34,510 nt of DNA from JAFGNW01 sp964618515. Lineage in GTDB: Bacteria > Zixibacteria > MSB-5A5 > GN15 > FEB-12. The notes below the pieces were generated by a model that did no database searches, was not told the DNA's origin, and saw only the letters and a list, made by a program, of their open reading frames with translations. Of the stretch, positions 1 to 8,428 are shown piece by piece (the first letter of the stretch is position 1; each line of letters starts with the position of its first letter). Made by a program: the position numbers and the translations under genes. The stretch is taken from assembly GCA_964618515.1 (NCBI GenBank), contig CAZUAS010000023.1:1-34510 (forward strand). Direction: 5' to 3'.

Positions 1-1111
1 TGTTATCAAGAGCTACAAAAGCACCCTGGACTTTTTTATAAACCATGATGGAATCGCCAAATTCATCTACGGTATCCCGAAGATAGGTCGAGTAATGGGG
101 ATTGCCCAGAGGGTAAGTACGTTCGATGACAGCCTGGAGTGAATCGACCTTTTTAAAAAGGGCGGCTTCAGCGGCGTTTTGAAGTTTAGTGTCAAGAGAA
201 GTATAAACTTTAAGACCACCAGAATAAAGCACCGATTCTCCATATTTGTCCAGAATATACCGGCGGATAGTTTCCGTGAAATACGGTGCCGTACCAACTT
301 TTTCCTGAGGTGGATTAATCTTTAATGGTTCTTTTATCAGGGAATCATAAACTGCTTCAGAAATCCCACCCCAGTCGTAATAAGAATAAAGGACCCGGTT
401 GCGGGCTTTCAGGCTCTTTTCGGGATTATTAAAGGGTGAATTGATATTTGGTCCCCGCAAGAGTCCCACGAGGATGGCACAATCGTTTAAGTCAAGCTCG
501 GATACGGACTTGGAAAATAACATATGGGCGGCGGCAGCTACTCCATAAGCCCCACGACTGAAATAATATTGGTTCAAGTACATCTCCAAAATTTCATTCT
601 TGGAGTAGGTCCGTTCCAGTTTAATGGCCGTCAGGGCTTCCTTGATCTTTCTTTCGAAAGTTTGTTTCTGGCTTAGAAAGAGCATGCGGGAGAGTTGCTG
701 GGTTACGGTCGAGGCTCCAGCCATTATTTTAAAATGCACAATATTATTAATGGCAACGATGGCCGTTCGGCGGATATTGATGCCCCAGTGGTCATAAAAC
801 TCCCGGTCTTCCGCCGCCATAACCATATCCAGCAAAATCTGTGGGATATCCTTATAGGGGGTTAAAACCCGGTTCTCGCTATAAAACTCCTTGAGGAGTA
901 ACCCGTTACGGTCATATATCTTGGTGTTCAGACTGGGTTCGATGTTGTGGAGTTGTTCAAACGAGGGAAGTTCCGATTGATAAATGTGATAAGTTCTAAA
1001 TCCGGCAATTATAGCTAAAACCAAAATTAAAGCTGTAAGGGCTAAGAGAGAATTGCGAAGCCGATGACTGGAACTTTTCCTTATGTTCTTTTTTCTACCG
1101 ATATTTGTCAT
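1..1111 (-). CDS. Class A penicillin-binding protein (PBP1A-like), N-terminal part, cut by window edge
   Basis: Bifunctional peptidoglycan synthase anchored in the inner membrane; it polymerises lipid II (glycosyltransferase) and cross-links it (transpeptidase). The ATG is at 1111 and the frame stays open to base 1, giving about 370 residues. A basic N-terminus is followed by one membrane anchor (about residues 20-40). The GT51 domain then shows the catalytic-glutamate motif AAEDREFYDHWG (Glu101), the GASTVTQQL motif and a KIKEALTAIKLE stretch. The start of the linker/transpeptidase region is seen (GGLKVYTSLD). The SxxK, SxN and KTG motifs of the transpeptidase would lie outside the window. 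The gene is divergent from tyrS with a 181-base gap. The family call is firm; the exact PBP subtype is not. Confidence 0.93.
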   Translation of the reverse strand, partial: MTNIGRKKNIRKSSSHRLRNSLLALTALILVLAIIAGFRTYHIYQSELPSFEQLHNIEPSLNTKIYDRNGLLLKEFYSENRVLTPYKDIPQILLDMVMAAEDREFYDHWGINIRRTAIVAINNIVHFKIMAGASTVTQQLSRMLFLSQKQTFERKIKEALTAIKLERTYSKNEILEMYLNQYYFSRGAYGVAAAAHMLFSKSVSELDLNDCAILVGLLRGPNINSPFNNPEKSLKARNRVLYSYYDWGGISEAVYDSLIKEPLKINPPQEKVGTAPYFTETIRRYILDKYGESVLYSGGLKVYTSLDTKLQNAAEAALFKKVDSLQAVIERTYPLGNPHYSTYLRDTVDEFGDSIMVYKKVQGAFVALDN

Positions 1112-1292
1112 GGTTTTTATTAAACGATATAATCTTGATTCAAGTCAAGTTAAAATAATACCGTAAGAACAAGGCTTTCTGTTAGATTTATAATAATCCA
1201 TATTTTTAATTTATTTCGTTAGTTTTAAATATATATTAACCTGTATTATTATATTCCGATACCTTAAAATGGTTTAAAATTAAGGAGCGTTT

Positions 1293-2555
1293 TTGAAGAT
1301 GGAATTTGACAGTCCGGAATTGAAAAAAGAATTTGAACATCAGTGGCAAATAATTTCCAGAGGTGCAGTGGAAATTATTCCGGAAGATGAATTTAAAGCC
1401 AAAGTTATCAGGTCGATTAAGGAAAACAAACCCTTGCGGGTTAAACAAGGCTTTGACCCCACAGCTCCCGATATTCACCTGGGACATACTGTTGGTATTC
1501 GTAAGTTGAAACAATTTCAGGACTTAGGACATAGAATTGTTCTTATAGTGGGTGATTATACTGGCTTGGTAGGCGACCCTTCCGGTCGCTCCGAAACCCG
1601 CCCCATGCTCAGTTATGAAGAACTGATGGCCAATTCCGAAACCTATCAAAAGCAGTTTTTTAAAATTCTGGATAAATCCAGAACCGAAATCCATTATAAC
1701 GGAGAATGGTTTAAGGAAATGGAATTTATAAAATATATGCATCTGGCCACTAAATTTACCGTTGCTCGTCTTCTGGAAAGAGATGATTTTGCCAAGCGAT
1801 TTAAAAACGGCATCCCCATTTCGGTTCATGAACTTTTTTACCCCTTGATGCAGGCTTATGATTCCGTGGCAATACGAGCCGATGTCGAACTGGGCGCTAC
1901 CGAGCAGACTTTTAACCTTCTGGCTGGCCGGACAATTCAGGAAGCCTTTAATATGGAACCCCAGTGTATTTTGACCTTACCTATTCTGGTAGGGCTTGAC
2001 GGTCAACGCCGGATGTCCAAGTCGCTGGGCAACTATATCGGTATCGATGAATCGCCCCGGGAAATGTTCGGTAAAGTAATGTCGATACCCGACGAACAAA
2101 TTTATCATTATTTTGAACTGGCTACCGATGTCAGTCTGGAGGAACTTAAAAAAATTAAAGCCGACCTCAGCCAGAGCAACATAAATCCTATGGACTTGAA
2201 GAAAAAGCTGGGTGAAACCCTGGTTGACATGTATCATCCGGGTGGGTCGGGTGCCGAGGCCCGGCAGGAATTCGAACGAATTTTCTCACAGAAGCAACTT
2301 CCGGATGAAATTCCGGAAATTGACTCCCGGCAATTACTAGAATTGGATATCAAACCCGACGCAATTTATCTGGTACACCTGATGACCAAAACCGGTCTGT
2401 CCAAATCAAATGGTGATGCCCGGAAACTCATTGCCGGCGGGGGAGTGTCCCTGGACAATCAGAGAATCACCGATCCCGATTTCGAATTCAAACTTAGCCG
2501 GGATATGGTTTTGAAAGTCGGTAAACGCCGCTTTTTGAAACTGAAAGCCAAATAA
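1293..2555 (+). CDS. tyrS: Tyrosyl-tRNA synthetase
   Basis: Cytoplasmic class I aminoacyl-tRNA synthetase that charges tRNA-Tyr. The HIGH motif is HLGH (residues 62-65) and the KMSKS loop is RMSKS (240-244). A C-terminal S4-like RNA-binding domain carries KLIAGGGVSLDNQRI. At 420 residues, with a GDYTGLVGDPSGRS segment, it resembles the second (TyrZ-like) bacterial clade. The shown start is TTG at 1293, five bases after an AAGGAG at 1282-1287. An in-frame ATG at 1299 with an 11-base spacer is the alternative and shortens the protein by two residues. The TPR lipoprotein gene follows after 65 bases on the same strand. Confidence 0.96.
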   Translation: MKMEFDSPELKKEFEHQWQIISRGAVEIIPEDEFKAKVIRSIKENKPLRVKQGFDPTAPDIHLGHTVGIRKLKQFQDLGHRIVLIVGDYTGLVGDPSGRSETRPMLSYEELMANSETYQKQFFKILDKSRTEIHYNGEWFKEMEFIKYMHLATKFTVARLLERDDFAKRFKNGIPISVHELFYPLMQAYDSVAIRADVELGATEQTFNLLAGRTIQEAFNMEPQCILTLPILVGLDGQRRMSKSLGNYIGIDESPREMFGKVMSIPDEQIYHYFELATDVSLEELKKIKADLSQSNINPMDLKKKLGETLVDMYHPGGSGAEARQEFERIFSQKQLPDEIPEIDSRQLLELDIKPDAIYLVHLMTKTGLSKSNGDARKLIAGGGVSLDNQRITDPDFEFKLSRDMVLKVGKRRFLKLKAK

Positions 2556-2620
2556 TGTGCAACTTTTTTTAATTCCGGACATTAAACAATAGAAACAGGT
2601 AATTTGACGCGGAAGATAAT

Positions 2621-4255
2621 TTGAAAACACTGGTTTTTTACAGAAATTTAGTATTGATAACTGTTACCTTTGCGCTGGGATGTTCCTCCAGAGCTGTCAA
2701 GCATACCATAACTGAAGTCAAGACTGATACCCGACGTCTCGAAGCTAAAGCCATCGTCAGTGATTCCCGGCGTGATCGGATTGATCCCCGGGCGTATCAT
2801 TATTATACCAACGGATTGATTTTTGAAGGTTTGGGTGACCTTCCCAACGCGGCTAAAAACTACCTTGAAGCTTTCAATTATTACCCTGAATCTTACCAGA
2901 TAGGTTATTCACTGGCTGAGGTTTACTATCGGATGTATCAACCCGAAAAAGCCCTGCCGGTGCTTGAAAAACTTATTCCCCGCGATATCAATGTCTTCCG
3001 CCTCAGCGCCGCCTGTTTTCGAATGACCAATGACTTTATCTCAGCTCAGGAATCATACCTGAATATTATTAAGCTGGATTCAAATAATAATGAGGCTTAT
3101 AACAATCTTTTCGATATATACCGGTCTCGGAACAATATCGATTCCACCATCTGGGCGCTTGAAAACATGGTTCGCCTGAATGTCAATGATGACCGTTTAT
3201 GGCATCAACTGGGACGTTTTCAAGTGCAAAAAAGAAATTATGACCTGGCCAAAACAGCCTTCAGCAAATCCCTGGAACTTAATAAAAGTCAGGAAAATTT
3301 CATGTCGTTTATCGGGCTGGGAGAATTATACGAACTTTCTTATCAGACTGATTCAGCGGAAACGATATATAAAGAAGGACTTGAACTTGACCCGACCAAT
3401 CCGTTATTGCTCAGGCTGATAATCACTCTTAACGTTAACCGTGACTCCCTGGCCAGAGCGCTTCCGTATGTTCATAAAATTATTGAAGTTGCCCCGGATA
3501 ATAATTTTGAAAAACGTCGCCTGGGAGTTATTTATTACCGACTCGATTCCCTGACCCGGGCGGACAGCATTTTTAATGACCTGGTGACATCCGGTGATGA
3601 ATACAGTTTGAATCACTTCTATCTGGGACTGATAAACACCCGTAACGGAAACATTGAAAGAGCCCGTAACGAATTCGAAATTCTGACCCAGCTTGAGGAT
3701 ACCCTTTTTATAGGGTGGATCAATCTGGGATTGGCATATCGCAACCTTAATCAGCCTGAGAAGGAGATTGAAACTTATAAAAAAGGGCTTAATTCGCTCA
3801 AGTCCGAAGAAGGGGTGGACAACCTTCTTTTTTCACTCGGGGCGGCTTATGAACGTAATAATCAGGTAGAGGATGCGATTGCAACTTTTGAGCTTCTTCT
3901 TGAACATTACCCGGACAATGCCCAGGCTCTTAATTATCTCGGTTATATGCTGGCCGACCGTAACATGCAACTGGATTATGCCAAAAAGCTGATTACCCGA
4001 GCTCTGGAAATAATTCCGGAGAATGCGGCTTTTCTTGACAGTTACGGCTGGGTGCTATTTCGCCAGGGTAATTTTAATGAAGCTTTGAAATATCTCAAAG
4101 AAGCGGTTAAGCTTGACAGCGACCCGATTATATTCGAACATCTTGGTGACACTTATAAAGCCAAGGGAAATACGAATAAAGCCCGGGAATGGTGGCGAAA
4201 AGCGCTTGAGCTCGACCCGGATAATGATGCAATCAAAGAAAAACTGGATTATTGA
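2621..4255 (+). CDS. TPR-repeat lipoprotein
   Basis: A 544-residue lipoprotein composed almost entirely of tetratricopeptide repeats. It starts with TTG and has a short hydrophobic signal ending in a lipobox (FALGC, Cys21), so it is probably lipid-anchored and faces the periplasm. From about residue 60 to the end there are helix-pair repeats with the usual W/L/Y...G/A...A...P pattern, for example ALNYLGYMLADR and KAREWWRKALELDPDN. Proteins of this kind are scaffolds, often in envelope assembly or secretion, but no partner can be named from sequence alone. Its stop codon overlaps the alternative TTG start of the next lipoprotein gene, so the two are probably co-translated. Confidence 0.85.
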   Translation: MKTLVFYRNLVLITVTFALGCSSRAVKHTITEVKTDTRRLEAKAIVSDSRRDRIDPRAYHYYTNGLIFEGLGDLPNAAKNYLEAFNYYPESYQIGYSLAEVYYRMYQPEKALPVLEKLIPRDINVFRLSAACFRMTNDFISAQESYLNIIKLDSNNNEAYNNLFDIYRSRNNIDSTIWALENMVRLNVNDDRLWHQLGRFQVQKRNYDLAKTAFSKSLELNKSQENFMSFIGLGELYELSYQTDSAETIYKEGLELDPTNPLLLRLIITLNVNRDSLARALPYVHKIIEVAPDNNFEKRRLGVIYYRLDSLTRADSIFNDLVTSGDEYSLNHFYLGLINTRNGNIERARNEFEILTQLEDTLFIGWINLGLAYRNLNQPEKEIETYKKGLNSLKSEEGVDNLLFSLGAAYERNNQVEDAIATFELLLEHYPDNAQALNYLGYMLADRNMQLDYAKKLITRALEIIPENAAFLDSYGWVLFRQGNFNEALKYLKEAVKLDSDPIIFEHLGDTYKAKGNTNKAREWWRKALELDPDNDAIKEKLDY

Positions 4256-4257
4256 AT

Positions 4258-5946
4258 ATGAACATTCTTAAAAACCACAGGGTGAGATTTTTTCTGTTTA
4301 TTTCAATAATTCTTATATATTTCAATTGTGCGGAAGTGGTGTCGCCCCCGGGCGGTGAAGAAGATAAAAAAGCTCCTTACCTGGTAAGTTCCCTTCCCCC
4401 TAACGGGGCTGTTAATGTCACTCCGGCTAACCGTATTGAACTTTATTTTTCTGAACCAATTGTAAAACCGGGTGTTGATAATCCTATCTATTTCTCACCT
4501 CGTCTGAAAGAAAAACCTAAAATTAAATGGAAGTCAAACCGGGTTATTATTGAACTCGATGAAAATTTCAGACCTGACGAAACTTATATTATTTCTGTAC
4601 AACCGAATCTGTCTGACCTCAGAAATAATAAACTCGACAGCGCCATAACCATAGCTTTTTCGACCGGTGACAGCATCGATTCGGGAAGAGTGGCCGGATT
4701 CGTTTATAATAAAGGCAAACCGCATAGTAATGCTCTGCTGGCTCTTTACGACCTGGCTAAATATTCCGACAGCATCCCCTATGATTCGGCTTATCCCGAT
4801 TATCTGAACGTTTCCAGCCAGCTGGGATATTTTTCTTTTCAGTACCTGCCGCCCAGAGAATATCGCCTGCTGGCTTTTAACGATAAAAATAAGGATGAAC
4901 GTTTTAATCCTTTTTTTGAAGAATTCGCTCTGCCTGACCGACCGGTGAAAATCGGTGGCGAAGTTGCTCTGGATAACCTTCTGATGACCATGACCGCACT
5001 CGACACCTCGAGAGTAAATATACTTTCGGTGGTCCTTAATCCGGACAACCTCTTAAAAATCCGCCTGACTCGTTCCATACCGTTATTTTATTTGCGGCTC
5101 AATCCATCGCATATCGTTTTGTTTCCCGCCGGGGATACCGCCGCGGCTGTCTATGCTACCTCTTTCCAGGAAAATAACCTTGACGAGTCATCAATTTTGA
5201 ATGTTTACTTTAGGTCAATAACGTCCGGTAACTATATTCTTAAAATTACCTATGAAAAAGATAAGCCGGAACTGGTATTTAAAAATATTGAACTGGCCGT
5301 TAAGGAAGATAAAACCCCGCCGGCTGTTCTGGAATTTATACCCGGCGCTCAACCGGTTTTCTTAAGCGAGGCTGAAGTAAAACTGGGCTTTTCCGAGCCG
5401 CTTGATACGGCAGTTTTAACCGACCACACTTTTTTCCTCCGGGAAGATGACACTCTTAATATTACAGTAGAAAAAAAATGGCTCGACCCGTTTCATTTAT
5501 CGCTTATTCCGGCAAACTTGAAACCAGGTAGTAAGTATCGTCTTGACATAACGGAGTTCGATATCGTAGACCTGGTCGGTAACCCCATGGGTGATTCTCT
5601 GCTGTCTTATAATTTTTCAATATTAAATATCGATTCTCTGGGAGCTATATCCGGTGATATTTTAATCAGTTTACCTGGTGTATCGAGCAACCCGGTTATT
5701 TTGACTTTTGACGAACAGTCGCGCAAACAGAGTTTCACCACTAAGGTAACGGGTAATCATTTTAAAATTGACGTACCGGCGGGCAGGTACCTTCTATCTG
5801 GGTATATAGATATTGATTTAAATGAGAAACTGAGCCCGGGGGTCTTATATCCCTTCAGACCCGCTGAAACGATGGCTTTCTATCCCGATACTATTAGAGT
5901 ACGTCCCCGGTTTGAAACCTCTGAAATAACTTTTGAATTCAAATAG
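4258..5946 (+). CDS. Ig-like (Big_5/SbsA type) lipoprotein
   Basis: Predicted 562-residue lipoprotein: hydrophobic signal, lipobox IYFNC (Cys24), then the CAEVVSPPGGEEDKKAP segment typical of Ig-like lipoproteins in Bacteroidetes and relatives. Two Big_5-like domains can be recognised. One is at about residues 37-135 (LPPNGAVNVTPANRIELYFSEP). The other is at about 350-455, with the FSEPLDTAVL strand and DLVGNPMGDS. Between them lies a carboxypeptidase-regulatory-like segment (YLPPREYRLLAFNDKNKD). The ATG at 4258 is preferred; a TTG at 4252 overlaps the stop of the preceding TPR gene. No catalytic motif is seen, so a structural or surface role is likely. A strong terminator follows. Confidence 0.82.
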   Translation: MNILKNHRVRFFLFISIILIYFNCAEVVSPPGGEEDKKAPYLVSSLPPNGAVNVTPANRIELYFSEPIVKPGVDNPIYFSPRLKEKPKIKWKSNRVIIELDENFRPDETYIISVQPNLSDLRNNKLDSAITIAFSTGDSIDSGRVAGFVYNKGKPHSNALLALYDLAKYSDSIPYDSAYPDYLNVSSQLGYFSFQYLPPREYRLLAFNDKNKDERFNPFFEEFALPDRPVKIGGEVALDNLLMTMTALDTSRVNILSVVLNPDNLLKIRLTRSIPLFYLRLNPSHIVLFPAGDTAAAVYATSFQENNLDESSILNVYFRSITSGNYILKITYEKDKPELVFKNIELAVKEDKTPPAVLEFIPGAQPVFLSEAEVKLGFSEPLDTAVLTDHTFFLREDDTLNITVEKKWLDPFHLSLIPANLKPGSKYRLDITEFDIVDLVGNPMGDSLLSYNFSILNIDSLGAISGDILISLPGVSSNPVILTFDEQSRKQSFTTKVTGNHFKIDVPAGRYLLSGYIDIDLNEKLSPGVLYPFRPAETMAFYPDTIRVRPRFETSEITFEFK

Positions 5947-5966
5947 AAGACTTTGAGCGTCAATAA

Positions 5967-5992
5967 AAAAGCGGGTTTTGATACCCGCTTTT
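5967..5992. terminator. Bidirectional intrinsic terminator
   Basis: The arms AAAAGCGGGT (5967-5976) and ACCCGCTTTT (5983-5992) are perfectly complementary around a 6-base loop, with A/T runs on both sides. The hairpin sits between the stop codons of the convergent Ig-like lipoprotein (5946) and OmpA-like (6011) genes, so it can terminate both transcripts. Confidence 0.92.
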
Positions 5993-6010
5993 AAATTCAT
6001 ATACACCGTT

Positions 6011-6616
6011 CTATTTGGTCAGATGTCCCCAAATGGTTAAAGTAACGCGACGGTTTTTGGAGCTGGCATTCTTTTCATCGGGCAGGGCAACCGGTTTGGA
6101 TTTACCATAGGAAATTACAAACATCCGGTACAGTGAGATACCGAAACGATCAGCCAGATATCTCTTGGCTGAGTTGGCTCTTTTTTCACCAAGCAAAAAG
6201 TTATAGCTGGCGGAACCGGTGGCGTCGGTATGACCAGCTATTTCGATTACGGAACCGGGATAACTTTCCAATTTCTCACCGGCTTCATTAAGAATACTGC
6301 CCGCGATATCGTCAATCTCATAGCTGTCGAAATCAAAAGTTATTTCACCTGACCAGATAATCTGGTAATTTTCGAAACCGGAAGCTTTATTGATAGCCAT
6401 ATCGGCTTTTTCCGAAAGTTGTACCGCCAGAGCTTTCAATTTGGTTATTTCGGCATCGTTGTTGTCAGTTTTATCAGCAACGGTTTTAATCTTGGCATCA
6501 GTTTTAGCCTCGGAATCAGCTATCTGTTGCGCAACATAGTCCTTGTTAACTCCACAACCAGAAACCAACAATGCCATTAAAGCCAATAAAACCTGCAGCA
6601 TGTAAAGTTTCTTCAT
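6011..6616 (-). CDS. OmpA/Pal-like peptidoglycan-binding lipoprotein
   Basis: Outer-membrane lipoprotein of 201 residues that probably tethers the outer membrane to peptidoglycan. The signal peptide ends in a lipobox (LVSGC, Cys21). A polar, probably coiled-coil stretch follows (about residues 27-80; heptad-like KTDAKIKTVADKTDNND), then an OmpA C-terminal domain. That domain has ITFDFDSYEI, the diaminopimelate-binding AGHTDATGSASYN and the conserved SSKNRRVTLTIWG. The start is set at 6616 because an AAAGGA (6626-6631) lies 9 bases upstream. A farther ATG at 6634 has no Shine-Dalgarno sequence. The coiled coil plus OmpA domain resembles a fusion of Lpp-like and Pal-like ideas. Confidence 0.9.
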   Translation of the reverse strand: MKKLYMLQVLLALMALLVSGCGVNKDYVAQQIADSEAKTDAKIKTVADKTDNNDAEITKLKALAVQLSEKADMAINKASGFENYQIIWSGEITFDFDSYEIDDIAGSILNEAGEKLESYPGSVIEIAGHTDATGSASYNFLLGEKRANSAKRYLADRFGISLYRMFVISYGKSKPVALPDEKNASSKNRRVTLTIWGHLTK

Positions 6617-6654
6617 TCTTGTGTATCCTTTCATTAAAGGTTATCTAGAATTCA

Positions 6655-6685
6655 ATTATTTCAATTTTAGGAAAAGGTATGTCAA
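6655..6685 (-). promoter_or_regulatory. Possible sigma70 promoter for the OmpA-like gene
   Basis: On the minus strand a perfect TTGACA (6680-6685) is followed, after a long 19-base spacer, by AATAAT (6655-6660). The spacer is longer than optimal, so this is tentative. Confidence 0.4.
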
Positions 6686-6722
6686 AAAAATAAGTAAATC
6701 AAGATAAAAAAAAGAAAACTTA

Positions 6723-7550
6723 TCACTGCTTGATACTCCCGGCAGTGATGCCGGAAATAATATACCGTTGCATGAAAATAAAAACGACAAGAACCGGGAT
6801 AACGGCAATAACGGAACCGGCCATCAGATGCTGCCAGTCGATTGCCTGGTATCCCTGGAACATGGCTAGGGCTACAGGAAGAGTATAGAGGGTATCGTCA
6901 GTAACCAGTATATAGGGAAAAAGGAAAGAATTCCAGTTGGTAAAAAAAACCTGAATGGCTAAAACCGCCAGAGCGGGTTTACACAGCGGCATGACAATTT
7001 TAAAAAGGATCTGGAATTCACCGGCTCCGTCGATCCGGGCGGCTTCTTCCATCGACGGCGGCAAAGTTTCAAGATACTGTTTGACCAGAAAAATACCGAT
7101 AGGATTAACCAGCCAGGGGAGTATCAAAGCCCAGTAGGTATTATATATTCCGGTTTTCAAACAGAGCAGATAAAGCGGAATAATGGTTATATGGGCAGGT
7201 ATCATCAGGATAAGGATAACACTCACGAATAAAAAACGGTTCACAATATATTTATATCGAGCCAGAGCGTAAGCGGTCATGAAACAAAATAAAATATTCC
7301 CTGCGGTGACAATGCCGCCGATCAGCAAGGAATTGAAAAGAGGTCGCCCCATATTTATATTTTGAAATAAATCCACGAAATTGCTTAAAGTAAAACTTGA
7401 GGTGAAAAGGCGGTTGAAGGTGATACTTTCACCGACCTTAAGCAGGGACACTCGAAACATCCACAGCAATGGCCCAACCATTAATATAAGTACAATTATT
7501 AGAATACCATAGAGCAATGCCACCTTGCCTATTTTAACTGCAGTCACCAT
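6723..7550 (-). CDS. Sugar ABC transporter permease (MalG-like)
   Basis: Inner-membrane permease of 275 residues in the carbohydrate-uptake (CUT1) class. It has about six membrane segments and the cytoplasmic EAA loop EEAARIDGAGEFQILFKIVMP, which docks with the ATPase. It ends in GITAGSIKQ, a typical MalG-family C-terminus (GxxxGAVKG-like). It is the last gene of a three-gene operon and overlaps the upstream permease by 7 bases. No ATPase gene is present beside it. The substrate cannot be told from sequence; sugars or glycerol-phosphate-type compounds are typical of the family. Confidence 0.92.
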   Translation of the reverse strand: MVTAVKIGKVALLYGILIIVLILMVGPLLWMFRVSLLKVGESITFNRLFTSSFTLSNFVDLFQNINMGRPLFNSLLIGGIVTAGNILFCFMTAYALARYKYIVNRFLFVSVILILMIPAHITIIPLYLLCLKTGIYNTYWALILPWLVNPIGIFLVKQYLETLPPSMEEAARIDGAGEFQILFKIVMPLCKPALAVLAIQVFFTNWNSFLFPYILVTDDTLYTLPVALAMFQGYQAIDWQHLMAGSVIAVIPVLVVFIFMQRYIISGITAGSIKQ

Positions 7551-8428
7551 ACCGGCTGTTGCCTTTTCAATAAAATAAATTGAACAGCTGAAAAGACGGC
7601 AATTATGATAAATAAAACATAAGCGGCGGCAGAGGCATAACCGAATTTGAAAGCCGTGGCAAGGCCGGTATCATAGATGAAATAAACCATGGTGGAAGTA
7701 TCGAACTTGCCTTTGGTCATCACGAATATTTCCACGAAAACCTGAAAGGATTTTATGGAATTTATGACCAGTATGAACAGGGCTACCGGTTTTAAAAGGG
7801 GTAGGGTGATTGACCGGAATCGGAGCAGTGAGGAAGCGCCATGTATTTCGGCGACCTCATATAATTCTTCGGGTATGGCCTTGAGACCGGCCAGGAAAAT
7901 CAGCATGTAATAGCCCACCGACATCCATATATCCATCGCCATAACGGCAAAGAGAGCCGTATCGCTGTCGTATAGGAAACCGTTAACCGGGACAGAAAAA
8001 CCCGCCGCTTCTAGTAGAAGGGCGATATAGCCGCCGCGTTGATAGAGATTGGTGAAAATGAGGGCAATGACGACCATCGAGGTTATTGACGGTAAAAAAT
8101 ACCCCGCCCGGAAAAAAGCCCGGCCTTTGAAACGGCGGTTGACCAGAAGGGCCATCAGCAGAGAAATAATCGTTGTCACCGGGATAGTCCCCAGGACAAA
8201 AATAAAAGTATTTTTAAGCGAGCTTAAAAATGCCGCGTCCAGAAACAGGTCTTTATAGTTATTCCAGCCTGTCCAGTTGTTTTCCCAGGGTACAAATTTA
8301 AAATTATGCAGGGTGCAATCGGTGAAACCGATTAAAAAGGAATAAACTATAGGAAACGCCCAGAACAGGACAAAAGTCAAAAGCCAGGGCAGAGAAAAGA
8401 TAAAGACGGAAAGTTTGACGCCTTTCAT
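7544..8428 (-). CDS. Sugar ABC transporter permease (MalF-like)
   Basis: The 294-residue partner permease of the same importer. It has an N-terminal membrane segment (about 8-28), further segments to the C-terminus, and the EAA-loop equivalent YEVAEIHGASSLLRFRSITLP. The start overlaps the binding-protein stop in an ATGA arrangement, indicating translational coupling. It would form a heterodimeric channel with the MalG-like protein encoded next to it. Confidence 0.92.
   Translation of the reverse strand: MKGVKLSVFIFSLPWLLTFVLFWAFPIVYSFLIGFTDCTLHNFKFVPWENNWTGWNNYKDLFLDAAFLSSLKNTFIFVLGTIPVTTIISLLMALLVNRRFKGRAFFRAGYFLPSITSMVVIALIFTNLYQRGGYIALLLEAAGFSVPVNGFLYDSDTALFAVMAMDIWMSVGYYMLIFLAGLKAIPEELYEVAEIHGASSLLRFRSITLPLLKPVALFILVINSIKSFQVFVEIFVMTKGKFDTSTMVYFIYDTGLATAFKFGYASAAAYVLFIIIAVFSAVQFILLKRQQPVW

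Noticed and set aside
1131..1144. Palindrome CTTGATTCAAG between the PBP gene and tyrS as a possible operator
   Set aside because: Only 5-base arms with one centre base, in an AT-rich gap where such palindromes occur by chance, and no clear promoter boxes could be placed around it.
1182..1200. TATAAT at 1189-1194 as a tyrS promoter -10
   Set aside because: The bases 17 upstream (AGAACA) do not resemble a -35 box, so the pair is not supported.
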